The position numbers and the translations under genes are program-made. Of a DNA stretch of 64,000 nt, positions 40,912 through 50,379 are shown piece by piece; position 1 is the first letter of the stretch; each line of letters begins with the position of its first letter. The notes under the pieces were generated by a model. That model saw nothing but the letters and a program-made list of their open reading frames with translations, made no database searches and was not told the DNA's origin. The stretch is from DASUPK01 sp036505735 (GTDB lineage: Bacteria; Actinomycetota; Thermoleophilia; Solirubrobacterales; 70-9), in contig DASXSZ010000203.1 in assembly GCA_036505735.1 (NCBI GenBank), positions 1 through 64,000 of the forward strand, written 5' to 3'.

Positions 40912-42060
40912 ATGCCCAGCAAGGAACAGGTAACCGAGAAGCTGACCAAGGTCATTGACCCGGAGCTGCGACGTTCGATCGTCGACCTCGGGATGGTCCG
41001 GTCGATCGAGATCCGCGACGACGGCCGCGTCGAGGTCGTCGTCTCGCTGACCACACCCGGCTGCCCGATCCGGTCGCACTTCCAGCAGGCCGTGGTCAAG
41101 CAGGTTTCCGAGCTCGAGGGCGTCAATGCCGTCGATGTCGGCTTCGACGTCCTCTCCGACGGCGAGAAGTCGGATCTGCAGCAGAAGCTCGGCCGCCCGA
41201 AGCTCCCCGAGGGCGCCCTGGCGCAGGTGAAGAACGTGATCTGCGTCGCCTCCGGCAAGGGAGGCGTCGGCAAGTCCACGATGACTGCCAACCTCGCCGC
41301 CGCCCTCCATGCCGAGGGCTACAAGGCCGGAGCGCTCGACTGCGACGTCTACGGCTACTCGATCCCGCGCATGCTGGGGATCAACCGAAAGCCCGACGTC
41401 TCGCCGGAGCGCAAAATCATCCCGCCCGTCTCGCCGGCCGGCCCGACCGTGATGTCGATCGGCTTCTTCGTCGAGGAGAACGCCGCCGTCGTCTGGCGCG
41501 GGCCGATGCTCCACAAGGCGATCCAGCAGTTCCTCGAGGACGTCGCCTGGGACGAGCTCGACTACCTCCTCCTCGACCTGCCCCCTGGCACCGGCGACGT
41601 GTCGATGACGCTCGCGCAGCTGCTCCCCCAGGCGAAGATCGTGGTCGTCACCACCCCTCAGCCCGCGGCGCAGACCGTCGCCCACCGCGCCGCCGAGATG
41701 GCCGCCAAGGTCGACCTCGAGGTCCTCGGCGTGATCGAGAACATGTCCGCCTTCACAGGCCCGGACGGCGAGCGGGTGGCGATCTTCGGCGAGGGCGGCG
41801 GCCAGCTGCTCGCCGACGAGCTGGATGTGCCGCTGCTCGCGAAGGTGCCGCTCTCCGGCGAGCTCCGTGAGCACGCCGACGAGGGGAAGCCCCTCGTCGT
41901 CGAGGAACCCGACGCTCCCGCCTCGCAGATGATCCGCGAGGCGGCCCGCGGCATCGTCGCCTCCACCCCGATGGAGCTGCCAGTGATGCAGGCGGTACCC
42001 GCCGCCGCGCAGCCCGGTAACGGCGGGGTGAGCGGCACCGAGCTGCCGATGGTGCAGTAG
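40912..42060 (+). CDS. mrp: Mrp/NBP35 family iron-sulfur cluster carrier ATPase
   Basis: A 382-residue protein with an N-terminal MIP18/DUF59 domain (VTEKLTKVIDPELRRSIVDLGMVRSI, then TTPGCPIRS near 55). A P-loop ATPase domain follows: ASGKGGVGKSTMTANLAA near 114-131, LDCDVYGYSIPRMLG near 140-154, and DLPPGTGDVSMTLAQL near 222. Mrp proteins bind and transfer Fe-S clusters. The CPxC pair found in several homologues is not visible; I see no cysteine pair in the region after the DLPPGTGD motif. The C-terminal tail is low complexity. It is followed by a GT87-type gene with a 2-base gap. Confidence 0.88.
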   Translation: MPSKEQVTEKLTKVIDPELRRSIVDLGMVRSIEIRDDGRVEVVVSLTTPGCPIRSHFQQAVVKQVSELEGVNAVDVGFDVLSDGEKSDLQQKLGRPKLPEGALAQVKNVICVASGKGGVGKSTMTANLAAALHAEGYKAGALDCDVYGYSIPRMLGINRKPDVSPERKIIPPVSPAGPTVMSIGFFVEENAAVVWRGPMLHKAIQQFLEDVAWDELDYLLLDLPPGTGDVSMTLAQLLPQAKIVVVTTPQPAAQTVAHRAAEMAAKVDLEVLGVIENMSAFTGPDGERVAIFGEGGGQLLADELDVPLLAKVPLSGELREHADEGKPLVVEEPDAPASQMIREAARGIVASTPMELPVMQAVPAAAQPGNGGVSGTELPMVQ

Positions 42061-42062
42061 TA

Positions 42063-43358
42063 GTGCCGACCCGCTGGCGGGCGACCGCCGCGGTCCTCGT
42101 CTGCGCCATCCACATAGCCGCCTTCGTTCCGACGATCGGGGACTGGTCGTCCATCCTCATCAACGACTTCGCGCCTCAGGCGCGGGCGATCAAGGCCGGT
42201 GATCTCCCTTACCGGGACCAGGACATCGAGTACCCGCCTCTCTCGGTCCCGGTGCTGATCGCCCCGATCTACGTCGACGACTCCACCCAGGGGTTCGTCG
42301 ACGGCTTCATGTGGGAGATGCTCGCCTTCGACCTGGCGATCATCGTCCTGATCGCGCTGGCGCTGCCGGGCGACACCAGGCGGGTGCTCTCCGCCCTCGG
42401 GATCTACACGGTCGGCCTCCTGATCCTCTCGGATGTGGTGCTCGATCCCTCCCTGATCGACACCGGTCCGCTCGCGCTGGACCGTTTCGATCTGGTGCCG
42501 ACCCTGTTCGTGCTGGCGGCGGTGCTGGCGCGCGACCGGGGACGCTCCGCGACCTGGTCCGGATTGCTCTCAGTGGGCGTCGCTATCAAGGCCTTCCCGC
42601 TGTTCCTCTACCCGGCGCTGTTGCGGCGGGAGATAAGCCTCCGGAGGGTGGCCGTGGCGGGAGCGATCCCGCTGCTGCTCTGCGCCGCCGCCGTGATCGT
42701 GACGGGCGACGAGTTCGGCTCAGCGATCAGCTACCACACCCAGCGCGCGCTCCAGGTGGAGAGCCTCGCGGCCAGTCCCTTTGAGATCGCGCACGTGCTC
42801 GGCGCCTCTGGCATCACGACCGGTGTCGGGCACGGCGGCTTCGAGATCTCGGCATCGGGCGCGACGGCGGCCCGCTGGATCTCGGTCGTCATCGGTGCCG
42901 CCCTATACCTGGCGATCGTGGGCGCGGGCTGGCGCTCGAAGACATCCAATCTCCAGTTGGTCACCGCCCTGCTGACGGTGATGGTGGTCTTCGCTCCGGT
43001 GCTCTCGCCGCAGTTCCTGCTCTGGATCCTGCCGGTCTCCGCCTGCGCGTACGGCCTGAGCAGGGAGAACCTCGTTCTGCTCGTGGCCATCCTCTTCACC
43101 CAGATCGAGCTTCAGAACTACGACGGCGTGGATGCGCTCAGCGGCGCGTTCGTCTGGCCCCTGGCGGCGAGGAACGTCTATCTACTGGTCTATCTGGCGC
43201 TGGTCGCGACCCCGATCCTGCGCCCGAGGACCGCGGACCGGGCGCCGAGCGCCGGGACCGCTTCACCTGACTCCTCCGCGGATCCGTCCGAGTTCAGCGA
43301 TTCGCCGCATCGCTTCCGAGCGACTAGCCCGGCCGAATTTCAGCCCTGCGACTTGTAG
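42063..43358 (+). CDS. GT87 / DUF2029 family membrane glycosyltransferase
   Basis: A 431-residue membrane protein with ten or so helices. After the first helix comes INDFAPQARAIKAGDLPYRDQDIEYPPLS, the acidic catalytic loop and the characteristic EYPPL of the GT87 family. Later VGVAIKAFPLFLYPALL matches the KxxP motif of the same family. GT87 enzymes in actinobacteria transfer mannose or arabinose from polyprenyl-phosphate sugars to wall glycans. Start GTG two bases after mrp. The C-terminal 35 residues are disordered and overlap the convergent ferredoxin gene by 19 bases. Confidence 0.83.
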   Translation: MPTRWRATAAVLVCAIHIAAFVPTIGDWSSILINDFAPQARAIKAGDLPYRDQDIEYPPLSVPVLIAPIYVDDSTQGFVDGFMWEMLAFDLAIIVLIALALPGDTRRVLSALGIYTVGLLILSDVVLDPSLIDTGPLALDRFDLVPTLFVLAAVLARDRGRSATWSGLLSVGVAIKAFPLFLYPALLRREISLRRVAVAGAIPLLLCAAAVIVTGDEFGSAISYHTQRALQVESLAASPFEIAHVLGASGITTGVGHGGFEISASGATAARWISVVIGAALYLAIVGAGWRSKTSNLQLVTALLTVMVVFAPVLSPQFLLWILPVSACAYGLSRENLVLLVAILFTQIELQNYDGVDALSGAFVWPLAARNVYLLVYLALVATPILRPRTADRAPSAGTASPDSSADPSEFSDSPHRFRATSPAEFQPCDL

Positions 43359-43606
43359 TACTCGAGGTTGATCTGGGTGTACTTGGACCACTCCTCGGGG
43401 AGCTGGTCCTCGGCGAAGCAGGCGTCGACGGGGCAGGCCTCGACGCAGGCGTCGCAGTCGATGCATTCGTCCGGATCGATGAAGAGCTGCTGGACGTTGT
43501 CGTAGTCGGGCTCGTCCGGAGTCGGATGGATGCAGTCGACAGGGCAGACCTCTACGCAGGAGTTGTCCTTCTCGCCGATACAGGGCTCCGCGATGACGTA
43601 TGCCAA
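43340..43606 (-). CDS. fdxA: Ferredoxin, 7Fe type (3Fe-4S plus 4Fe-4S)
   Basis: An 88-residue small acidic ferredoxin. Cluster cysteines: C9, C17, C21 followed by Pro, with C25; then C48, C51, C54 and C58-Pro. The wide C9-x7-C17 spacing is that of the 3Fe-4S site in actinobacterial FdxA proteins. Such ferredoxins feed electrons to P450s or other oxidoreductases. A TTG start (GCATACGTC follows) is preceded by AAGGA. The mRNA begins with a strong hairpin. Confidence 0.92.
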   Translation of the reverse strand: MAYVIAEPCIGEKDNSCVEVCPVDCIHPTPDEPDYDNVQQLFIDPDECIDCDACVEACPVDACFAEDQLPEEWSKYTQINLEYYKSQG

Positions 43607-43641
43607 GGCGCCAATTCCTTTCCCAGGTCGTGGGTGCGATC

Positions 43642-43663
43642 GCGGCGCCCATCGGGGCGCCGC
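43642..43663. promoter_or_regulatory. 5'-terminal hairpin of the ferredoxin mRNA
   Basis: GCGGCGCCC, loop ATCG, GGGCGCCGC: nine perfect base pairs. With the -10 box at 43674-43679, the fdxA transcript would begin within a few bases of this hairpin, which lies about 36 bases before the start codon. It may stabilise the message. Confidence 0.5.
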
Positions 43664-43673
43664 TGGATGCCCA

Positions 43674-43679
43674 ATTCTA
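43674..43679 (-). promoter_or_regulatory. -10 box TAGAAT for fdxA
   Basis: TAGAAT on the minus strand, five of six bases matching TATAAT. The -35 region is GC-rich and not recognisable. Confidence 0.45.
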
Positions 43680-43718
43680 GGCGAGGCGGCACCTCGGCGG
43701 GCGCCTGGGCGGGCTGGC

Positions 43719-43724
43719 TACAGT
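43719..43724 (+). promoter_or_regulatory. Leaderless-type -10 box TACAGT for the NDUFA9-like gene
   Basis: TACAGT lies 6 bases before the GTG at 43731. There is no Shine-Dalgarno. Confidence 0.5.
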
Positions 43725-43730
43725 GGCGGC

Positions 43731-44627
43731 GTGATCCTGCTCACGGGAGCCACTGGGGTCGTCGGGGGAGAGCTTTTGCCCGCGCTGCTCGCGGGCGGCC
43801 AGGAGGTCCGCGTCCTGGTCCGCGATCCGAGAAAGCTCGGCGAGCACCGGGTGAACGTGCAGATCACGCTCGGGGACCTGCGTGACCCGCTCTCGATCCG
43901 GCACGCGATGCGGGGCGTCGACACCGTCGTACACCTCGCCGCCACCATCCGCGACCAGCCGGGCGGCACGATCGAGGAGCTCAACGGGCTGGGGACGATT
44001 CGGCTGCTCCGGCTCGCGGAGCGCGCGGGGGCGGAGCGCTTCGTCTTCTTCTCCGCCATGGGGGCGACCGCGTTTCAGCGCACCCGGTTCTTCCGCTCGA
44101 AGGCCCTGGCCGAGCGGGCGGTCCACGAGTCTCCGCTGGAGACGACGGTCTTCGCCCCTTCGATCGTCTACCGGCCCGGCGATCCCTGGATCACCCTGCT
44201 GCAGCGCTTCTCGCTTCTGCCGGTCGTCCCGGTCTCGGGGACCGGGCGGTCGCTCTACCAGCCGATCTGGGCCCGGGACGTCGCGCGCTGCGTCGACGCC
44301 TCAATCAACGGGTCCGCGCGTGCGGGCGGCGACGATTCGCACGCTCGCTTCGAGCTGGCCGGCCCCGATGTCCTCTCCTACGACGAGATGGTCGAGCTCG
44401 TGCTCGAGGCGGCCGGCCGCGAGCGACCCCTGGTGCACGTGCCGCTGCCGGTGGTGCGCGCCGGGTTGCGCGCGCTCGAGCTGGTCGCGGGGGCCTCGGT
44501 CTTCGCCACCTGGGAGGAGGCGGAGCTGATGGAGGTGCCGATGACCAGCGAGCGTGGCACCGCGGACGTGGAGCGCCTCGGCGTCGAGCCGCGGCCGATG
44601 GCGGCCGTCCTGGGGACCCAGGGATAG
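43731..44627 (+). CDS. NAD(P)-binding atypical short-chain dehydrogenase (NDUFA9/NmrA-like)
   Basis: A 298-residue Rossmann protein. It begins VILLTGATGVVGGELLPALLAGG, with the GxTGxxG nucleotide motif at residues 6-12. There is no YxxxK catalytic pair in the usual place, and it has the FRSKALAERAVHES and LLQRFSLLPVVPV segments typical of complex-I NDUFA9-like proteins. Such proteins bind NADPH and may be regulatory or isomerase-like. Start GTG chosen because it gives the first beta strand directly. Confidence 0.78.
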   Translation: MILLTGATGVVGGELLPALLAGGQEVRVLVRDPRKLGEHRVNVQITLGDLRDPLSIRHAMRGVDTVVHLAATIRDQPGGTIEELNGLGTIRLLRLAERAGAERFVFFSAMGATAFQRTRFFRSKALAERAVHESPLETTVFAPSIVYRPGDPWITLLQRFSLLPVVPVSGTGRSLYQPIWARDVARCVDASINGSARAGGDDSHARFELAGPDVLSYDEMVELVLEAAGRERPLVHVPLPVVRAGLRALELVAGASVFATWEEAELMEVPMTSERGTADVERLGVEPRPMAAVLGTQG

Positions 44628-44634
44628 CCGCTCC

Positions 44635-45012
44635 CTAAGGGGCGCCCAGCGCGGCGCGGAGGGCGTCGACGTCCTCCGCCCCGAAGACGACGCGATTTCG
44701 TGTGGCGACATAGACGAGATCGAGGTTGACCCCGGCTCGGGCGATCTTGCGAGTCAGGTCCGCCAGGACGCCGGGGCGATCCTCGACATCGACGACGACG
44801 ACCTCGCGCTCGCCGGTGACCGCAACATGAGAGATCGCCAGCGAATGCTTCGCGGCCTCGGCATGCGGCACGAGGATGTGGAGCTCGGCCCGCTCGCCCG
44901 GCCCGACGCATGTGGCGGCGGCGATGTTCACGCCCGCATCGCTGATCGCGGCCGCTACGCGCGCCAGCGCGCCGGGGGTGTTCTCGATGTCGATGACCAG
45001 GTCGACGGCCAT
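44635..45012 (-). CDS. Tandem ACT domain protein
   Basis: A 125-residue protein made of two ACT modules: residues 1-60 (VDLVIDIENTPGALARVAAAISDAGVNIAAA) and 65-125 (REVVVVDVEDRPGVLADLTRKIARAGVNLDLVYVAT). ACT domains bind amino acids and regulate enzymes. There is no attached catalytic domain, so this is either a free regulatory subunit or a sensor. The gene lies downstream of groEL on the same strand but behind a terminator. Convergent with the NDUFA9-like gene. Confidence 0.8.
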   Translation of the reverse strand: MAVDLVIDIENTPGALARVAAAISDAGVNIAAATCVGPGERAELHILVPHAEAAKHSLAISHVAVTGEREVVVVDVEDRPGVLADLTRKIARAGVNLDLVYVATRNRVVFGAEDVDALRAALGAP

Positions 45013-45113
45013 ATTTCCCGGAAGCCTCAGCCTACTTTGTGCGAAGTCGCCCGATTGCGAGCGGGGCCGCCCCACCGACGGGCTCCGCGAGTCCTCCGAT
45101 TCAGGAAAGCGAA

Positions 45114-45133
45114 GGGCCCGGTCGCCCGGGCCC
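45114..45133 (-). terminator. Terminator downstream of groEL
   Basis: GGGCCCGG, loop TCGC, CCGGGCCC gives eight base pairs. In the groEL mRNA it is followed by UUCGCUUUCCU, a modest U-rich run. It separates groEL from the ACT-domain gene. Confidence 0.5.
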
Positions 45134-45169
45134 TCCAAAAACACTCGCCTGTTGAGAGCGAGATTACCG

Positions 45170-46804
<1,635 letters not shown>

Positions 46805-46836
46805 GTGTTCGCTTCCTCCTTCCTAAGTTGTCTTGG

Positions 46837-47130
46837 CTAGCTGACCTTCGCGAGTACGTCCGACTCGCGTAGGACGAGCAGTTCGTCGCCGTCGACGGTG
46901 ATCTCGGTGCCGCCGTACTTGGAGTAGAGGACCTCGTCGCCCTCGCTCACGTCGAGCGGGCGGCGACTGCCGTCCTCGTTGATCGCTCCGTCACCGACAG
47001 CGAGCACCTTGCCCTTCTGCGGCTTCTCCTTGGCCGTGTCGGGGAGGACGATCCCGCTTGCGGTCGTCTCCTCCTCCTCGACCGCCTGCACGATCAGGCG
47101 ATCGCCTAGCGGCTTCAGCTTCATCGGCAT
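46837..47130 (-). CDS. groS: Co-chaperonin GroES
   Basis: A 97-residue co-chaperonin: KLKPLGDRLIVQAVEEEETTASGIVLPDTAKEKPQKG with the mobile loop at residues 17-32, and GDEVLYSKYGGTEITVDGDELLVLRESD at the end. It has a strong Shine-Dalgarno (AGGAGGAA) before the ATG, and a CIRCE element in its 5' leader. It caps GroEL. Confidence 0.97.
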   Translation of the reverse strand: MPMKLKPLGDRLIVQAVEEEETTASGIVLPDTAKEKPQKGKVLAVGDGAINEDGSRRPLDVSEGDEVLYSKYGGTEITVDGDELLVLRESDVLAKVS

Positions 47131-47175
47131 TCCTCCTGGGTCTCGATGGGGGGTTTCGTAAGTTCGTGTCTCGAT

Positions 47176-47202
47176 TTGGCACTGTCGATGGGAGAGTGCC
47201 AG
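47176..47202. promoter_or_regulatory. CIRCE element (HrcA operator) of groES-groEL
   Basis: TTGGCACTG, nine-base spacer, GAGTGCCAG. This is the CIRCE layout TTAGCACTC-N9-GAGTGCTAA with two symmetric substitutions near each end. It lies about 45 bases before groES. HrcA, which binds such sites and represses until heat stress, is not encoded in this window. Confidence 0.85.
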
Positions 47203-47212
47203 ACGCTGGGTG

Positions 47213-47218
47213 ATTGTA
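47213..47218 (-). promoter_or_regulatory. -10 box TACAAT of groES-groEL
   Basis: TACAAT on the minus strand ends 10 bases before the CIRCE element, so the operator begins close to the transcription start. Confidence 0.6.
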
Positions 47219-47239
47219 GCCAGAGGCGGGCTTCGGCCT

Positions 47240-47713
47240 CTAGTCGATCGCCAGGAGAGGGGCGCCGAGCAGACCGGCGAGCCCCTTGGCGCCGTTGCGC
47301 ATCACATAGTCGTGATTGACGGCGAAGATCGGCCGGGCGAGCGGAGCCAGGAGGTTCATCCACGTCCTCGTGGTCCGGACGTTCCACTCATAGAGCACCG
47401 CGGTGATGCCGCCCTGCTCGAACAGGCGCCAGCGCCCAACGCCGGCGAGCTCTCCGCTCGCGTCGCCCTCCAGCAGATGGGGGCGCTCGACCTTCGTGGT
47501 CCGGACGAAGAACTCGAGCCTGTAGGGGAGCTTCGACTTCCAGACGTAGCGGCCGTATTGCCCCACGCCGGACCCATCTCCCTCCTTCAATTTCTCGGCT
47601 TCGACGACGCCCCGCCACCACTGCGGCCACTGCTCGGACTCGTAGATCGCGTCCCAGATCGGCTCTCGGGGCGCCTGCAGCAGCCAAGTTGTCAGGAACC
47701 GGTATTCAGCCAT
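47240..47713 (-). CDS. SRPBCC family protein (polyketide cyclase/START-like)
   Basis: A 157-residue helix-grip protein with an opening strand EYRFLTTWLLQAPREPIWDAIYESEQWPQWW typical of SRPBCC proteins, followed by alternating strands and a long C-terminal helix (NHDYVMRNGAKGLAGLL). The cavity binds hydrophobic ligands in relatives. No catalytic residue is obvious. It follows the ASCH-domain gene by 16 bases on the same strand and may share its transcript. Confidence 0.75.
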   Translation of the reverse strand: MAEYRFLTTWLLQAPREPIWDAIYESEQWPQWWRGVVEAEKLKEGDGSGVGQYGRYVWKSKLPYRLEFFVRTTKVERPHLLEGDASGELAGVGRWRLFEQGGITAVLYEWNVRTTRTWMNLLAPLARPIFAVNHDYVMRNGAKGLAGLLGAPLLAID

Positions 47714-47729
47714 TCACGCTCGGCGCGCG

Positions 47730-48134
47730 TCAGTTGCGCGACGGTGGCTCGCCGTTGCCGAACTGCGTACTCGGCCTTTCGACGATCTGCGAGAAGCGGA
47801 TCACGGTGACCGTGTCCTCGTCCGAGATCGGGCGCGTGTAGATCGTCTCGAGAAAGTCGACCGTCTCCTCGCGCCGCCGGAACTCGGGGTTGTCGTGCTC
47901 GATGTCCCGCGGGGAGAGCTCCTGGACCTTCTTGACCTCCACGTCGTCGACCACCGCGGCGAAGATCTTCTCGCGCGGCTGGTGGCGGTAGCCGACCGTG
48001 ATCCAGACCACCTGCCCGCGCTTGTACTTGCGCGACTTGTCGCCCAGACGGATGGTCGCGGTCTTCCGGCCGCTGCGCAGCTGGTCGACGAAGATCGGGG
48101 AGTAGAAGTTGAGGACGTAGAGGGCTGAGTTCAC
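47730..48134 (-). CDS. ASCH domain protein
   Basis: A 134-residue protein with the ASCH beta-barrel motif: YSPIFVDQLRSGRKTATIRLGDKSRKYKRGQVVWITVG in the first 50 residues. ASCH domains resemble PUA domains and bind RNA or act as small hydrolases such as N4-acetylcytidine amidohydrolase. The Lys-Thr-x-Thr-x-Arg (KTATIR) segment contains residues used for catalysis in that enzyme, but the evidence for activity here is limited. Leaderless-type promoter. Confidence 0.78.
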   Translation of the reverse strand: MNSALYVLNFYSPIFVDQLRSGRKTATIRLGDKSRKYKRGQVVWITVGYRHQPREKIFAAVVDDVEVKKVQELSPRDIEHDNPEFRRREETVDFLETIYTRPISDEDTVTVIRFSQIVERPSTQFGNGEPPSRN

Positions 48135-48140
48135 CGGGCG

Positions 48141-48146
48141 AGCCTA
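48141..48146 (-). promoter_or_regulatory. Leaderless-type -10 box TAGGCT for the ASCH gene
   Basis: TAGGCT on the minus strand lies 6 bases before the GTG at 48134. No ribosome-binding site. Confidence 0.5.
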
Positions 48147-48148
48147 CT

Positions 48149-48190
48149 TATTCGCGCCTATTCCGGTGGTATTCGCGCCTATTCCGGTGG
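48149..48190. repeat. Perfect 21-base tandem duplication
   Basis: Two identical 21-base units at 48149-48169 and 48170-48190 (TATTCGCGCC TATTCCGGTGG). The right unit encodes the last residues and the stop codon of pcm copy 2; the left unit repeats them in the untranslated gap. Looks like a recent slippage duplication. Confidence 0.9.
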
Positions 48191-48856
48191 CTCAGGCGGG
48201 CTGAAGCCCTCCGCCCCGATCAGCGGGACGAATCGGCAGGGCCCGATCGTCTCCTGGCGGAGGTCTCCGTCCTCCTTGGTGAAGGCGGTGAGCAGATCGG
48301 CGGCGCCGGTGGCGATGGGCACAACCAGCCGGCCGCTGCTGGCAAGCTCGGCGAGCAGGCTGTGCGGCGCCTCGGGGGTGGCCGCGTGAACGGCGATCGC
48401 GTCGTAGGGAGCGCCCTCGGGATAGCCGCGGCTCCCGTCGCCGACGACCACCTCGACGTTCCGGATACCGAGCTCCTCGAGCCTCTCGCGCGCGGTCTCG
48501 CCGAGCTCCGGGACGCGCTCGAGGCTGATCACGTGCCCGGCGAGCTCAGCCAGGACGGCGGCCGAATAGCCCGAGCCCGTGCCGATCTCGAGCAGGTTCT
48601 CCCCGCCGGTCAGCTGCAGCGCCTGGCAGATCGCCGCTACCACCCATGGTTGCGAGATCGTCTGCTCGTGACCGATCGGCAGAGCCGAGTCGTTGTAGGC
48701 GCTGTTGCGAATCGGCTCGGGCACGAAGTGCTCGCGAGGCACCCTGGCCATGGCGTCGAGCACGCGCTCGTCGTCGATCCCGCGCCGGTGGAGCTGGCGC
48801 TCGACCATGAGCGCTCGCTGCTCCGCGAAATCAGGCGGACGGCCGAGAGGCGTCAC
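48179..48856 (-). CDS. pcm: Protein-L-isoaspartate O-methyltransferase (copy 2)
   Basis: A 225-residue paralogue of the enzyme at 14215. It has RVPREHFVPEPIRNSAYNDSALPIGHEQTISQPWVVA with the typical GxxQTISQP core, the SAM motif LLEIGTGSGYSAAVLAEL near residue 88, and PYDAIAVHAATPEAP near 150. This copy is closer to textbook Pcm than copy 1. The GTG start follows the stop of the Crp-type gene without a gap, so the two are co-transcribed. Confidence 0.9.
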   Translation of the reverse strand: MTPLGRPPDFAEQRALMVERQLHRRGIDDERVLDAMARVPREHFVPEPIRNSAYNDSALPIGHEQTISQPWVVAAICQALQLTGGENLLEIGTGSGYSAAVLAELAGHVISLERVPELGETARERLEELGIRNVEVVVGDGSRGYPEGAPYDAIAVHAATPEAPHSLLAELASSGRLVVPIATGAADLLTAFTKEDGDLRQETIGPCRFVPLIGAEGFSPPEPPE

Positions 48857-49585
48857 TCAGAAAATGTAGGCGTCGAGCCGTTCGGGCTCGATCACCGTGA
48901 CGCGGCCGCGCCCGACCTGAACCACGCCCGCCCGCTCAAGCGTGGCCAGGAAGCGGCTGACGCTCTCGCGCGAGGTCCCCGCCATCTGGGCGAGGTCGGA
49001 CTGGCGCAGCCTGATCGTGACGCCGTCTCTGACGAGCCGTGTCACTGCCTCCTCGGTGAGCAGCTGGTTGAGCACCCCGGCCACGCGGCTGGGGACCGTC
49101 TGGAAGGACTGGCGCGCGATCCGCTCGTTCGCCTCGCGCAACCGGCGCGTCAGCGCAACGACCAGCTTCTCGGCCATCTGGGGGTGCTTGCGGATCAGGG
49201 CGCGCATGTCGCTGGCCGGAAGCGCGAGCAGCTCGGTGTTCTCCGCGGCCTCGACGCTGGCGGAGCGCCGCTCGCCGTCCAGCATCGCGAGCTCGCCGAA
49301 GATCGCTCCGGGGCCGAGGGTGGCCAGGGTGATCACTCGTCCATCCGAGTGCTGCCGGATCACCCGGCAGCTGCCGCGATGGACGATGTAGCAGGCGTCG
49401 CCCGGGTCGCCCTCGTGGAAGACCCGCGTGTCCCCGGGGTAGCTGCGCGGGATCGCGACCTGAGCGACCCGGTCAAGCTCGTCGGCCGAGAGCTCCGAGA
49501 ACAGGGGAACGCGGCCCAGGAGCTCGAGAATCCCTTGTCTTGCTCCTCTCTCCAATCCGCGGTCGATTATCCGCGACTTGGGCAA
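48857..49585 (-). CDS. Crp/Fnr family transcriptional regulator
   Basis: A 242-residue regulator (start uncertain). The cyclic-nucleotide-binding domain runs from about residue 24 to 140: LGRVPLFSELSADELDRVAQ, then GDPGDACYIVHRGSCRVI and GPGAIFGELAMLDGERRSASVEAAE with the Gly-Glu-Leu phosphate cassette and an Arg-Ser following. The helix-turn-helix is LRQSDLAQMAGTSRESVSRFLATLERAGVV near 193-222. The cassette suggests cAMP or similar binding. The TTG at 49585 may not be the true start; another TTG lies ten codons later after a GATAAT box. Confidence 0.85.
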   Translation of the reverse strand: MPKSRIIDRGLERGARQGILELLGRVPLFSELSADELDRVAQVAIPRSYPGDTRVFHEGDPGDACYIVHRGSCRVIRQHSDGRVITLATLGPGAIFGELAMLDGERRSASVEAAENTELLALPASDMRALIRKHPQMAEKLVVALTRRLREANERIARQSFQTVPSRVAGVLNQLLTEEAVTRLVRDGVTIRLRQSDLAQMAGTSRESVSRFLATLERAGVVQVGRGRVTVIEPERLDAYIF

Positions 49586-49602
49586 AGAATGCTGAGGACT
49601 GC

Positions 49603-50379
49603 TCAGCCCTGCTCAGGCGGCTGACACCGCGGACACCAGTAGGTGATCCGCGCGGAATCTCCCTGAGCGCGGGACCGGATCGCCGTTCCGCACCTCTGGC
49701 ATGGCTGCCCGGACCTGCGGTAGACGCGGCTAGGCTGGCGGCCCGTCTCCGCGGCCTCGAGCATCAGCGCGCGCGTCAGCTCCAGCACAGACGCCAGCTC
49801 CTCGTCCGCGACCGTGCTCAGTGGACGCCCGGGATCGACCTTCGCCTCGAAGCACCCCTCCGACTTGAAGATGTTCCCGATCCCGGCGATCAGGGTCTGA
49901 TCGAGCAAGGCGTCGCCGAGCTCGGCCGCCGGACCCGCGGCGCGGAGGCGACCTGGCGCAGCGCTCCGGTCGAAATCCTCGGCCAGGAGATCCGGGCCGA
50001 GGCGCGCCAGGCGCGGGTCGCGCCGGAGCTGAGCCTCCCGGGCGATCCGCATCGTGGAGCCGCCGAAGTTGACCGCCTCGCGGCCCCGGCCGGCGAGGGA
50101 GATCCACGCCTGGTGTGCGGGTCGCCTCCAGCGCTCGCCCGACTCGTAGAGGTGCCAGGAGCCGCGCATCCCGAGATGGCTGTGCAGGGTGAGCCCGCCC
50201 TCGAAGTGAAGGAACAGGTGCTTGCCTCGGCTCTCCACCCCCTCGAGCACTCGGCCGTCGAGCTCGGTGGGCGGCAGCCCCGACGTGCGTCTCGGGCCGG
50301 GCGTGCGCACGGACACCTCCGCCCCGGCGAGGCTCTCGTCGAGGCGCCGGGCGAGGCGGAGGATCGAATCACCCTCCAC
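49603..50379 (-). CDS. nei: Nei/Fpg family DNA glycosylase without the N-terminal proline
   Basis: A 258-residue endonuclease-VIII-type glycosylase. After the start it reads EGDSILRLARRLDESLAG, which aligns with the usual P-EGD N-terminus. A Lys in ESRGKHLFLHF near 53, the helix-two-turn-helix segment LDQTLIAGIGNIFKSEG near 162, and a zinc finger CQRCG-x-ITYWCPRCQ near 228-252 are all present. The start is GTG directly before the Glu codon, so the catalytic Pro found at position 2 in the family is absent; the codon before GTG is ATC. Hairpin repeat R5 begins 4 bases upstream. It lies next to lhr, as in mycobacteria. Confidence 0.8.
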   Translation of the reverse strand: MEGDSILRLARRLDESLAGAEVSVRTPGPRRTSGLPPTELDGRVLEGVESRGKHLFLHFEGGLTLHSHLGMRGSWHLYESGERWRRPAHQAWISLAGRGREAVNFGGSTMRIAREAQLRRDPRLARLGPDLLAEDFDRSAAPGRLRAAGPAAELGDALLDQTLIAGIGNIFKSEGCFEAKVDPGRPLSTVADEELASVLELTRALMLEAAETGRQPSRVYRRSGQPCQRCGTAIRSRAQGDSARITYWCPRCQPPEQG

